Numbered from the stretch's first letter, positions 1 to 7,141 are shown. The stretch: DNA of 8,181 nt from an uncultured Lachnospiraceae bacterium (GCA_947177465.1 CAMWUP010000080.1:1-8181); one strand, 5' to 3'. Notes: generated by a model not told the origin, from the letters alone. Numbers and translations are program-made.

Positions 1-1
1 G

Positions 2-892
2 AATATTGGCAGGGAGGACTATGTTCCGGAGGCATTTCAGAGTCTGGGCAGGGAAGAAGGCATTTACTATGCAGGCTATGAAATGGAGGTTTCCACCATA
101 TATGTCAGAGAGGAACTGGCGGGCGGCGGTCTGGAGGCTCTTCTGAACAATATGGAAGGCTATGAGGAGCAGGCGATTTTCAATTCCCGCTATAATTATA
201 CACCGAGTAAGCTTTTGGGCTATTTTTTTCAGATGTCAGATGATTTCTACGGTATGGTGAACTGGGAAGAAAAAACATGTGATTTCAGCGGGGAATTATG
301 GGAGAAGATACTTCGGGTGGTAAAGCAATACGGTGTGACAGACAGTAACCGGCAGTGGGAAGAGATTGCTATGCGGGTAGGCTGTGGAAGACTCCATATG
401 TTTGCATATGATGATGCAACAGCCATGCAGGGAGGAATGGTGCTGACCGGATATCCTACAGAGGGCGGCATGACGCACCCGTTGTATATATATGGTATTT
501 CCGTCAATGCAGCATCTGAACACAAGGAAGGGGCGTGGCAGTTTATCAGGTTTGTGCTGGAGGAAGAAAACCAGAAGCTGGTGGAAAAAGATTCCCGTCT
601 GCCGGTTCATGAAAGAACGCTGCAGGAGTATGTAAAAAGGGAAGCCTCTGAGCCGAATGGATTTGTGAACCCCTCCGTGGTTTCTTCTGAAGAAGCATAT
701 GTGTCGGAAGAACAGTTGGAGAGATTTTGGGAATGTCTTAACAATGCAAAGCCTGTACCCCGGCGGACGGAGGTGGTTCTTACTATTATCAGAGAGGAAG
801 CGGGGCTTTATTTTACGGGGGACAAAACGATAGAAGAAGTCAGCGATGTTATAGAAAACCGAGTCAGGCTCTATCTTGCGGAGCAGGATTAG
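2..892 (+). CDS. Extracellular solute-binding protein of an ABC importer, C-terminal part (5' end outside window)
   Basis: The reading frame is open from base 2, so the ATG at 83 is internal and the true start lies upstream; 296 residues and a TAG stop are visible. The protein resembles the C-terminal lobe of family 1 (sugar-type) solute-binding proteins: a VNWE segment near visible residue 86, a GYP motif near 150, and an EGAWQFIRF helix near 177-185, typical of the 'AW.F..F' helix in this family. The same landmarks, in the same order, occur in the C-terminal half of the lipoprotein encoded at 1273-3666 (VNWE, IGYP, EAAWAFIEF), and both end in a related helix with 'EVsDvIenRVRlY'-like spacing. 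The two are therefore diverged paralogs. It probably captures a solute outside the membrane for an ABC importer; the ligand cannot be read from the sequence. A terminator follows directly, so it ends its own transcription unit. Signal peptide and any N-terminal extra domain are not visible. Confidence 0.85.
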   Translation, partial: NIGREDYVPEAFQSLGREEGIYYAGYEMEVSTIYVREELAGGGLEALLNNMEGYEEQAIFNSRYNYTPSKLLGYFFQMSDDFYGMVNWEEKTCDFSGELWEKILRVVKQYGVTDSNRQWEEIAMRVGCGRLHMFAYDDATAMQGGMVLTGYPTEGGMTHPLYIYGISVNAASEHKEGAWQFIRFVLEEENQKLVEKDSRLPVHERTLQEYVKREASEPNGFVNPSVVSSEEAYVSEEQLERFWECLNNAKPVPRRTEVVLTIIREEAGLYFTGDKTIEEVSDVIENRVRLYLAEQD

Positions 893-930
893 CCGTGCGC
901 TTAATAAAATAAGAGCTTGCTGACAAGAAA

Positions 931-981
931 AGGCTGTCATTTTTGGAATGAAAAGTCCCAAAATGACAGCCTCTCTGTTTT
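931..981 (+). terminator. Rho-independent terminator after the upstream solute-binding gene
   Basis: AGGCTGTCATTTT (931-943) pairs perfectly with AAAATGACAGCCT (960-972), a 13-bp stem. It is extended past one mismatch (944/959) by two G-C pairs (945-946 with 957-958), leaving a 10-base loop. A short, imperfect T-run (976-981) follows. On the opposite strand the hairpin is followed by TTTTCTT, so it might also act weakly in reverse, although no convergent gene is visible. It lies 38 bases after the TAG at 890-892 and separates that gene from the operon starting at 1273. Confidence 0.85.
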
Positions 982-1000
982 AAAATTGTTTGTATTCCTA

Positions 1001-1029
1001 TTGAATTCCTATACGATAAATGGTATTCT
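1001..1029 (+). promoter_or_regulatory. Possible sigma-A promoter, distal candidate
   Basis: TTGAAT (1001-1006) and TATTCT (1024-1029) are separated by exactly 17 bases, with four matches to the consensus in each hexamer. It lies about 20 bases beyond the terminator and would drive the operon starting at 1273 with a leader of about 235 bases. The surroundings are AT-rich, so chance resemblance is possible; the candidate at 1079-1107 has the stronger -10. Confidence 0.35.
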
Positions 1030-1078
1030 TTGTATGATGTACACTGCAGCAAACGGCATATCTTCATAAATTCTTAAG

Positions 1079-1107
1079 GTGACGGCACAACATATATGGT
1101 CTATAAT
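1079..1107 (+). promoter_or_regulatory. Probable sigma-A promoter of the importer/HlyD/MacB-like operon
   Basis: A perfect TATAAT -10 (1102-1107) lies 17 bases downstream of GTGACG (1079-1084), which matches TTGACA at the TGAC core. Transcription would begin near 1113-1116, giving a leader of about 160 bases before the ATG at 1273. The weak -35 with an ideal -10 and spacing fits a promoter that may be helped by an activator, but no activator gene is in view. Confidence 0.5.
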
Positions 1108-1189
1108 AGGAACTGTGAAAAATCGGGCTGTCATATTGTGCATATGGCGGCAGGTACGAACGGAAAATGAAAAAAAAGAGATATGTCAC

Positions 1190-1204
1190 GAAAATGTCAT
1201 TTTC
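1190..1204. promoter_or_regulatory. Odd-centred palindrome, possible operator
   Basis: GAAAATG-T-CATTTTC is a perfect 7-1-7 inverted repeat in the leader, about 75-90 bases after the probable transcription start and 69 bases before the start codon. Such compact symmetry is typical of a dimeric repressor site rather than an RNA hairpin, because a one-base loop cannot close fully. No regulator is encoded in the window to match it, and an AT-rich palindrome could arise by chance. Confidence 0.3.
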
Positions 1205-1240
1205 AGGTTATATCATCATAGAGAAAGACATAAAGATTTT

Positions 1241-1259
1241 TGCATGCTGAAGGCATGCA
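1241..1259 (+). repeat. Inverted repeat (hairpin) just upstream of the ribosome binding site
   Basis: TGCATGC (1241-1247) and GCATGCA (1253-1259) form a 7-bp stem with a TGAAG loop, extendable by a T-G wobble (1240/1260) and a T-A pair (1239/1261). GCATGC is itself palindromic, so the site also reads as a direct repeat with 12-base spacing. It ends four bases before the GGGAG ribosome binding site and could either be a protein-binding site or influence translation initiation. It also overlaps the in-frame but less likely starts at 1240 (TTG) and 1255 (ATG). Confidence 0.4.
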
Positions 1260-1262
1260 GAT

Positions 1263-1267
1263 GGGAG
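1263..1267 (+). promoter_or_regulatory. Ribosome binding site that fixes the start at 1273
   Basis: GGGAG lies five bases upstream of ATG 1273. The in-frame alternatives TTG 1240, ATG 1255 and ATG 1261 have no comparable purine-rich sequence before them. Using them would also add up to 11 residues ahead of the basic KKK start of a normal lipoprotein signal peptide. Confidence 0.7.
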
Positions 1268-1272
1268 TAGAT

Positions 1273-3666
1273 ATGAAAAAGAAGCTTTTTAAGAGAATTA
1301 CAACGGCAGTGCTGGCAGGCGTGCTTGCCTTTTCCATGGCAGCATGCGGCGACAGCGGTAAAGGCGACGGACAAAACGGCGGAACAAATGGCGGTTCCAA
1401 CGGAGGAAACGGAAGTCAGACGCAGGGAGGACAGGACGGCTACGTGTGGGTGCCAAAGTATTACGAGATGCCAAAGTCGGAAGAGAATGTATGGTATGGC
1501 AGCTTTTCCTTTGTGGGCAGCAGCCTCTACTACAACGCCAATGCGTACGGAGAGACCCCCCACAGCGGTCTGATGAAGCTTGATTTGAACAATCTGGAGG
1601 CAGGTCCGGTGGAACTGGCGGATTTGGGACAATATGAGGTTATGGACGAGGAGAACGGGATTCAGACCTCAGTGATAAACACGGCGGTATGTGAGGACGG
1701 CAGTCTGCTCCTGATGCTGCGGTCTGCCCCTGTTATTATGGGCGATGCAACGGAGGCGGACTGGCAGAGGCGGGAGCGCGAAACCGTCTATCATGTGAAA
1801 AAGGTTGCAGCGGACGGTTCGGAGGTGTTCGACACCGACGTGACTGAGTCGCTGCGTCAGTCTTCCGAAAGCGCTTATCCGCAGGAAATGCTGGCGGATA
1901 AGGAAGGGAATTTCTATGTCCACAATGGCAATGACTTTGTATGGATATTTGATAAGGACGGAAATCTTACAGCTTCCGTGGCACTTTCTTCGAGTGGTCA
2001 GTGGAGCTATATCCAGGCGATGGGGATTCTGCCGGATGGCAGAGTGGCGATTTTGCAGGACGGCTCCGGCAATACAACATTACAGGCTTACAATGCGGAC
2101 GCGAAGCAGTTTTCGGATACATACGACAACCTTCCGCCAAACTGCTACAATTCCGACATTGGCGTAGGGCCGAACGGCGGCGTTCTTTTAAAGGGAGACG
2201 GCTCGCTGTATGAATATGATTTGGAGAAAAAGGAATATACAGAGCTTTTAAACTGGGTAAACTGTGATATTAATGCCGATTATGTGCAGGCATATGCAGC
2301 CCTGGAGGATGGCAGGATTGGCGTGTATACCAGAGACTGGGGCACGGATGAGAACAGTCTGGCTCTGTTAGAGTGGACGCCGGCTTCCGAGGTGGCGCAG
2401 AAGGTGACCATTACGCTGGGCTGCATGAGCCTCAGCCAGTCTCTGCAGTCAGCCATTGTCAATTTTAATAAGACGAGCGATAAGTACAGAATCGAGGTAA
2501 AGGAATATGGCGCTTCCGTTGACTGGTCGGTGGACAATGCATATGAGGATGCAAGGACGCAGTTTTACAATGAGATTCTGACAGGTAACGCACCCGATAT
2601 GTTTCTGGCGGGCGATGTTGACTTAAAGATGTTTGCCGGCAAGGGGCTGATAGAGGATTTATCTCCTTATCTGGATGGAAGCTCCTCCATAAAACGTGCA
2701 GATTTATTTGAATCCGTATTAAACGCCTATACCATCAGCAATACGCTGTGCGCCATACCGGTTAGTTTTTCGGTGATGACGGTGGTAGGCAGGACCTCCG
2801 AGCTGGGAGAAAAGTCCGGATGGACCATGGAAGATATGGTGGCATATGCCGACCGGTATCCGGACGCATCCATTTTCCCACATGCAACAAAGGAAAACGT
2901 ATTAAGCGATTGTATTATGTTTGATTTTGATTCCTGGGTAAACTGGGAAACCGGTGAATGTTACTTTGACACGCCGGAGTTTAAGGCTGTGCTGGAGTTT
3001 GCGAACCGATATCCGCAGGAGGCGGATTATGGTGGTCCCTCGGAGCCTGTGCTGTTGATAAACCACAGTGCATTACTGTCGGAAACTTCTTTTTCAGACC
3101 CGCAGGACTGGCAGGTCAAAGAGGGAATGTTTGGTGAGGAAATAACCGCAATCGGATATCCTTCGTCAAGTTCCAACGGTGTGCTGGCAACAGGGCAGGA
3201 TGGGGTATGTATCAGTACCTCTTCCCAGAATAAGGAGGCGGCGTGGGCGTTTATCGAGTTCATGCTCTCTGGAGCGACACAGTCCAACAGCTTGTTCAGA
3301 TGGGGCTATCCCATCAGCATATCTGCTTACAATGAAGCGATGGAAGAGGCGATGGAGGCAGATTACCGGCTTGACGAGGAGGGGAATCCCGTGCTCGACG
3401 AAAACGGTGAGCCGATAGAGGAATCCCACAGCAGTTATGGCTGGGGCAATGATTTTGAATTGCAAATATATTCCGTGAAGCAGCGGGAAGCAGATGCCAC
3501 TCTGCAGCTCATCAACTTGGTTGACGGAATATACTATTATAACAGCAGTCTGATGAGCATCGTGATGGAAGAGACAGCCCCTTACTTTGCAGGGCAGAAG
3601 AGTGTGGACGAAGTGGCGGATATTATCCAGAGCCGCGTGCGTATCTATATTAACGAGAGCAGATAA
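1273..3666 (+). CDS. Lipoprotein with beta-propeller-like N-terminal region fused to an ABC-importer solute-binding domain
   Basis: This 797-residue protein probably captures a sugar-like solute outside the membrane and hands it to the two permeases encoded just downstream. Residues 1-24 form a lipoprotein signal peptide (KKK basic start, hydrophobic core) with lipobox SMAAC and Cys25 as the lipidation site. A Gly/Asn/Ser-rich linker covers about 26-56. Residues about 57-370 contain at least five recurrent strand-type segments of the form 'xx-DG/NG-xxxxL' (near 141, 211, 254, 301 and 346), often followed by a 'Y-x-x-D' strand, as in beta-propeller repeats. Residues about 377-797 resemble a family 1 solute-binding domain: FNKTSDKYRIEV (398-409), NAPDMF (439-444), a VNWE segment (556-559), IGYP (627-630) and EAAWAFIEF (655-663). 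An acidic insert with two octads lies at 701-716. Typical sugar-binding proteins are about 420-450 residues, so the N-terminal half is an addition. Ligand unknown; the propeller assignment rests on pattern only. Confidence 0.85.
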   Translation: MKKKLFKRITTAVLAGVLAFSMAACGDSGKGDGQNGGTNGGSNGGNGSQTQGGQDGYVWVPKYYEMPKSEENVWYGSFSFVGSSLYYNANAYGETPHSGLMKLDLNNLEAGPVELADLGQYEVMDEENGIQTSVINTAVCEDGSLLLMLRSAPVIMGDATEADWQRRERETVYHVKKVAADGSEVFDTDVTESLRQSSESAYPQEMLADKEGNFYVHNGNDFVWIFDKDGNLTASVALSSSGQWSYIQAMGILPDGRVAILQDGSGNTTLQAYNADAKQFSDTYDNLPPNCYNSDIGVGPNGGVLLKGDGSLYEYDLEKKEYTELLNWVNCDINADYVQAYAALEDGRIGVYTRDWGTDENSLALLEWTPASEVAQKVTITLGCMSLSQSLQSAIVNFNKTSDKYRIEVKEYGASVDWSVDNAYEDARTQFYNEILTGNAPDMFLAGDVDLKMFAGKGLIEDLSPYLDGSSSIKRADLFESVLNAYTISNTLCAIPVSFSVMTVVGRTSELGEKSGWTMEDMVAYADRYPDASIFPHATKENVLSDCIMFDFDSWVNWETGECYFDTPEFKAVLEFANRYPQEADYGGPSEPVLLINHSALLSETSFSDPQDWQVKEGMFGEEITAIGYPSSSSNGVLATGQDGVCISTSSQNKEAAWAFIEFMLSGATQSNSLFRWGYPISISAYNEAMEEAMEADYRLDEEGNPVLDENGEPIEESHSSYGWGNDFELQIYSVKQREADATLQLINLVDGIYYYNSSLMSIVMEETAPYFAGQKSVDEVADIIQSRVRIYINESR
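3373..3420 (+). repeat. Two acidic octads within the solute-binding lipoprotein
   Basis: Residues 701-716 read DEEGNPVL then DENGEPIE, two copies of the pattern D-E-x-G-x-P-[VI]-x. The DNA copies are diverged, so this is an old duplication or convergent loop composition. It lies between the helix ending near 698 and the aromatic segment YGWGNDF (722-728), probably as a surface loop; a metal-binding role is possible but not shown. Confidence 0.5.
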
Positions 3667-3690
3667 TAAGGAATCATTCTTCACAGAGAC

Positions 3691-3695
3691 GGGAG
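3691..3695 (+). promoter_or_regulatory. Ribosome binding site supporting a GTG start at 3705
   Basis: GGGAG lies nine bases before the GTG at 3705. No ATG occurs in this frame until inside the first membrane segment (about residue 46), so GTG is the only start that gives a complete permease with its basic N-terminal tail. Confidence 0.65.
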
Positions 3696-3704
3696 CGTTT
3701 TACA

Positions 3705-4640
3705 GTGCGTAAGGAAAGAAACAAGGTTGCACCGGTAAAGAAAATAAAGCCGGTGAAAGTAAAGACAAAGGCGACAAAGCGCCTGAGAAAACAGAAAATA
3801 GGCTCGGGGCTGTATCTGGCCCCCAGCTTTCTGGGGGTTATGATGTTTTACATCATACCCTTTGCCGTGATTATTTTTTATTCCATGGTGGATAATCCCA
3901 TCAGCAAGCATTTTGTGCTTCTGGACAATTACAAGAGGGTGGCGCAGAACGCAGCCTTTAAGACGGCAGTTACCAATACGGCTGTGTTCTCGGCAATCGC
4001 AGTTCCCCTTGCGGTTGTGCTTTCGCTGATTCTTGCCATGGTGTTAGACACTAAGCTGCCCTTCAGGAGTCAGTTTCGGACCTTCTTTTTAAGCCCTATG
4101 ATGGTGCCGGTAGCGTCCATCGTGCTGATATGGCAGGTGCTTTTCCATTATAACGGTGCAATCAACGACGTACTGGTGTCTTTGGGCGGCGGCAAGATTG
4201 ACTGGATGAAATCCCAGTATTCGCAGATTGTTATTATCATCCTGTTTCTGTGGAAGAACCTTGGCTATAACATGATTCTGTTTATGGCGGCGTTAGCAAG
4301 TATTCCAAAGGATATTTTGGAGGTTGCGCGTCTGGAGAGCGCGACGCCCGTGCAGACATTCTTTTTCATTAAGCTAAGATATTTATCCTCCACAATACTG
4401 TTTGTGACGATTATGTCCCTGATAAATTCCTTCAAGGTTTTCAGGGAAATATACCTTCTGACAGGCGACCACCCCTACGATTCCATTTATATGCTGCAGC
4501 ACTTCATGAATAACGCCTTTGGTTCTTTGGATTATCAGAGGCTGTCTGCTGCGGCAATCTTGATGTCGCTTGTTATGATTGTCATTATCGGCACATTGTT
4601 TCTTGTGGAAAATCACTTCGGAAAGGATGTGGAAGGATGA
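3705..4640 (+). CDS. ABC sugar importer permease, MalF/UgpA/LplB-type
   Basis: A 311-residue inner-membrane permease, one of two that form the channel for the solute captured by the lipoprotein at 1273-3666. Residues 1-32 are a strongly basic cytoplasmic tail (many Lys/Arg). Hydrophobic segments lie at about 36-62, 92-114, 128-148, 173-197, 229-246 and 283-301, the six expected of this family. The opening GLYLAPSFLGVMMFYIIPF is characteristic of the UgpA/LplB type. The cytoplasmic EAA loop (about 206-226) that docks the ATPase is recognisable as EVARLESA...IKLR but departs from EAA-x3-G-x9-I-x-LP: the glycine is Ser212 and the proline is Arg225. The start is GTG with a GGGAG site nine bases before it. 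The gene begins 38 bases after the binding-protein stop with no terminator between, and its stop overlaps the next start (ATGA). Confidence 0.92.
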   Translation: MRKERNKVAPVKKIKPVKVKTKATKRLRKQKIGSGLYLAPSFLGVMMFYIIPFAVIIFYSMVDNPISKHFVLLDNYKRVAQNAAFKTAVTNTAVFSAIAVPLAVVLSLILAMVLDTKLPFRSQFRTFFLSPMMVPVASIVLIWQVLFHYNGAINDVLVSLGGGKIDWMKSQYSQIVIIILFLWKNLGYNMILFMAALASIPKDILEVARLESATPVQTFFFIKLRYLSSTILFVTIMSLINSFKVFREIYLLTGDHPYDSIYMLQHFMNNAFGSLDYQRLSAAAILMSLVMIVIIGTLFLVENHFGKDVEG

Positions 4641-5593
4641 GCAGAAGCAGAAAAAGCAAACCGCAGCGTGAATTTTCGGCGCAGCGGGTTAAAAATGCGG
4701 CAAAGCGTAAAAAACGGATACATACAGTCAAAATCGCGCTTGCCACTTTGGTGGCGACAGCCTTTGCCGTGCTGTTCCTTATGCCCATTATACTGACGAT
4801 TACAAATTCCTTTATGTCGTCTTCCGAAATATCCGCCAATTATGGTTCCGTGTTTGCGACAAATTCCAGGGGTGGGAAGGTATATATATCAGAAAAGGTA
4901 AACCTCAAATTCATACCGGATATGGTGTCCTTCAGCCAGTATATAACGGTTTTGTTTAAAAGTCCGGAATACCTGTTAAAGTTTTGGAACTCCGTTGTAC
5001 TGGTGGGTCCCATTGTAGTGTTTCAGCTTCTTGTTGCGGCGCTTGCCTCCTATGGCTTTACAAGGTATAGGGGGCGGATTCGGGAGATTATCTTTTTCTC
5101 ATACATTATATTGATGCTGATGCCATATCAGGTAACGCTTGTTCCCAATTATCTGGTAGCAGGCTGGTTTAAGACGCTGGATACCTACTGGGCAATCTGG
5201 CTTCCGGGAATTTTTTCTCCCTTTGCCGTGTTTTTGCTGACGAAGTTCATGCGGCGTATTCCTACGTCCGTGATAGAGGCGGCACAGATTGACGGCGCCG
5301 GTGAGTGGCAGATATTTAAGAGAGTCTGTATGCCTCTCTGTAAGGGCGCAGTATGTTCGGCAGCAATTCTCGTGTTCATCGACTACTGGAACATGGTGGA
5401 GCAGCCGCTGATTCTGCTTTCCGATGCGGAGAAGCATCCGCTTTCGGTATTCCTAAGCAAAATCAATTCAGGAGAAATCGGGCTTGCATTTGCGGTGGCG
5501 ACCATCTACATGGTTCCCAGCCTGCTTGTTTTCCTATATGGAGAAGAATATCTGGTAGATGGAATTACCTACCAGGGTGGTATAAAAGGTTAA
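4637..5593 (+). CDS. ABC sugar importer permease, MalG/UgpE/YtcP-type
   Basis: This 318-residue protein is the second channel subunit, partner of the permease at 3705-4640. A basic tail (1-30) precedes hydrophobic segments at about 31-56, 118-139, 150-172, 183-203, 237-262 and 282-302. The EAA loop is canonical: EAAQIDGAGEWQIFKRVCMP (214-233) has the conserved E214, G220 and P233, which contact the ATPase. The C-terminus YLVDGITYQGGIKG is the usual end of MalG-like permeases. Residues about 60-95, between the first two membrane segments, form a longer extracytoplasmic loop, as in MalG-family proteins. The ATG overlaps the upstream stop by four bases, which points to translational coupling and paired stoichiometry. 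No ATPase gene accompanies the pair, as is common in Bacillota, where one shared MsmK/UgpC-like ATPase serves several importers. The transported solute is not readable from sequence. Confidence 0.94.
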   Translation: MSRSRKSKPQREFSAQRVKNAAKRKKRIHTVKIALATLVATAFAVLFLMPIILTITNSFMSSSEISANYGSVFATNSRGGKVYISEKVNLKFIPDMVSFSQYITVLFKSPEYLLKFWNSVVLVGPIVVFQLLVAALASYGFTRYRGRIREIIFFSYIILMLMPYQVTLVPNYLVAGWFKTLDTYWAIWLPGIFSPFAVFLLTKFMRRIPTSVIEAAQIDGAGEWQIFKRVCMPLCKGAVCSAAILVFIDYWNMVEQPLILLSDAEKHPLSVFLSKINSGEIGLAFAVATIYMVPSLLVFLYGEEYLVDGITYQGGIKG

Positions 5594-5611
5594 GAGCCAA
5601 GGAGGAAGAAA

Positions 5612-7129
5612 ATGAACGAGAAAAAAGGCAAACGGAGAGAATGGGTCAAGACAGCCGCGATTGTATTTTTGTCGGTACTGCTGATACTGACGTTTTTCTC
5701 CAATACAATCATGAATTATTCTCTGCCGGAGGTGGCGGTTCAGTATATTACTTCCGGTACAATTACGGCAAAGGTCCGCGGCACGGGTACGGTGGAGAGC
5801 GGGGATTTGTATGAGGTAAAGGCGACGGAGAGCCGTAAGGTACAGAGTGTGGAGGTTCGCGTGGGAGACCATGTGGAGATAGGAGACGTTATCTGTTATC
5901 TTGCCGATGAGGAAAGCGAAGAACTGAAGGCGGCAAGGGAAGCATTAAAGCCGCTGCAGGATGCGCTGGAGACGGCGCAGCAGGCGTACAATGCAGCTTT
6001 GCTCACCGGCGATTTGAGCGTTGCGGCAATGCAGGGCGCGGGCAGTGCGGAATCCGTGAACAGCTACCGTAACCGGCTGATTGAAGCGCAGTCCGTTGTG
6101 GAAAATCTGGAAAGACAGCTGAAGGAGATGGAGCCTTCCTACAATACGGCAAAGGAAGCCAAGGAAGCGGCTGATTTGGCGCTTTCAGAGGCACAGAATA
6201 AGCTGAATAACTTAAATAACTGGATACAGTACAATCAGGACATCAGCAGCGGTAACCCGGGCGTAGCGGATTTGGAGAAGCAGAGGAACGAGGCACAGCA
6301 GATAGCGATGGAGGCGCAGAATACGGCGAATCGTGCTGCAGCGGAGCTTCAGAGGATAGAGACGGAAAGAGGTAAAATTGAGGCACAGCTTACGCTTGCG
6401 CAGACGGATGTGACGGCGCTCGCAGGAGAAATCAATACGGCGCTTCGCTTGAGCCAGTTAAACGATGCCATCAAGGATGCGCGGGCAGAAATTGCAAAGC
6501 AGGAAGAGAAGATAGCAGAGCTGGAGGCGAATGCAGTAGGCGCTTCCATCAAAGCAGAAATAGCGGGAACGATTACTTCCATCAACGTGGTTGCCGGCGG
6601 CAAGACGACAAACGGCGGCGAGTCCACAGTGGCGGTTATCCAGCCGGAGGGCAAGGGCTTTACCTTGAGCTTTTCCGTTACGGCAGAGCAGGCAAAGCGG
6701 ATTTCCGTAGGCGACCCTGCAGAGCTGGTCAATTCATGGTGGTACAGTAATGTGACGGCAACGGTTGCGTCCATCAAGCCGGACCCTTCGGACCCTTCAA
6801 GAAGTAAGCTGGTGACCTGTAATCTGGACGGCGATTTGACTGCGGGACAGTCCTTAAGCCTGCAGATAGGACAGAGAAGCCAGAACTACGATATGATAGT
6901 GCCGAACAGTGCCATCAGAGAGGATAACAACGGTAAATTTATTTTGGTGGTGGAGGCAAAGAGCAGTCCTCTGGGAACCAGGTACTACGCAGTCAGATAT
7001 GATGTGGAGGTACTGGCTTCCGATGATACCCAGTCAGCCATAAGCGGCGGTCTGTATGGTTATGAGTCCGTGATTACAACCTCCACAAAGCCTGTTGAAG
7101 CGGGACAGCTGGTCAGATTGCCGGATTAA
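5612..7129 (+). CDS. HlyD/MacA-family membrane-fusion (adaptor) protein with long coiled-coil hairpin
   Basis: A 505-residue adaptor anchored by one N-terminal membrane segment (about 13-33) with the rest outside the membrane. The first lipoyl-like half is at about 66-99, including VRVGDHVEIGDVICYL (82-97). Heptad-rich helices rich in Ala, Glu, Gln and Lys run at about 100-132 and 147-201, turn in a loop rich in Asn, Ser and Gly (202-217), and return at about 218-307. The second lipoyl half follows (about 310-345, IKAEIAGTITSINVVAGG at 313-330), then a beta-barrel region (348-420) and a membrane-proximal domain (about 427-500, IVPNSAIRE at 429-437). In MacA/HlyD relatives this order of domains forms a tube next to an ABC exporter. 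The start is fixed by AAGGAGG (5599-5605), six bases before the ATG. The gene lies 18 bases after the MalG-type permease and 12 before a MacB-like permease, its likely partner. Substrate unknown. Confidence 0.9.
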   Translation: MNEKKGKRREWVKTAAIVFLSVLLILTFFSNTIMNYSLPEVAVQYITSGTITAKVRGTGTVESGDLYEVKATESRKVQSVEVRVGDHVEIGDVICYLADEESEELKAAREALKPLQDALETAQQAYNAALLTGDLSVAAMQGAGSAESVNSYRNRLIEAQSVVENLERQLKEMEPSYNTAKEAKEAADLALSEAQNKLNNLNNWIQYNQDISSGNPGVADLEKQRNEAQQIAMEAQNTANRAAAELQRIETERGKIEAQLTLAQTDVTALAGEINTALRLSQLNDAIKDARAEIAKQEEKIAELEANAVGASIKAEIAGTITSINVVAGGKTTNGGESTVAVIQPEGKGFTLSFSVTAEQAKRISVGDPAELVNSWWYSNVTATVASIKPDPSDPSRSKLVTCNLDGDLTAGQSLSLQIGQRSQNYDMIVPNSAIREDNNGKFILVVEAKSSPLGTRYYAVRYDVEVLASDDTQSAISGGLYGYESVITTSTKPVEAGQLVRLPD

Positions 7130-7141
7130 GGGAGGCATACC

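Larger units (their letters stand above)
893..1272. other. 380-base intergenic region between two transcription units
   Basis: No convincing gene is present on either strand. In order, the stretch holds the terminator at 931-981, a promoter-like sequence at 1001-1029, a better -10 element at 1102-1107 with a plausible -35 at 1079-1084, a 15-base odd-centred palindrome at 1190-1204, a 7-bp hairpin at 1241-1259, and the ribosome binding site at 1263-1267. From the preferred promoter the leader would be about 155-160 bases, long enough for leader-level control, but I recognise no known riboswitch or T-box pattern. Confidence 0.7.

Noticed and set aside
83..892. A gene starting at the ATG at 83
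   Set aside because: The same frame is open from base 2 and the upstream codons read as ordinary protein, so 83 is an internal methionine of a gene entering from the left.
296..961. A 221-residue reading frame on the - strand
   Set aside because: It lies antisense to the upstream solute-binding gene, runs into the terminator hairpin, and its protein is rich in Cys, His and Arg with no recognisable domain, as expected of a shadow frame.
1132..1146. CATAT/ATATG inverted repeat with a five-base centre
   Set aside because: The arms are only five AT-rich pairs, too short and common in this composition to call a site.
1079..1270. A 63-residue + strand reading frame in the intergenic region, starting with GTG
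   Set aside because: It overlaps the best promoter-like sequence, begins inside its -35 element, lacks a good ribosome binding site, and has no recognisable composition or motif. A leader peptide cannot be fully excluded.
1240..1272. Extended N-terminus of the lipoprotein using TTG 1240, ATG 1255 or ATG 1261
   Set aside because: Only ATG 1273 has a well-spaced GGGAG site and begins a normal lipoprotein signal peptide; the extension overlaps the hairpin.
893..1272. Riboswitch, T-box, CRISPR, tRNA or mobile element in the intergenic region
   Set aside because: I found no repeat-spacer array, tRNA cloverleaf landmarks, T-box motif, or inverted repeats with target duplications; only the terminator, promoter-like sequences and small palindromes are visible.
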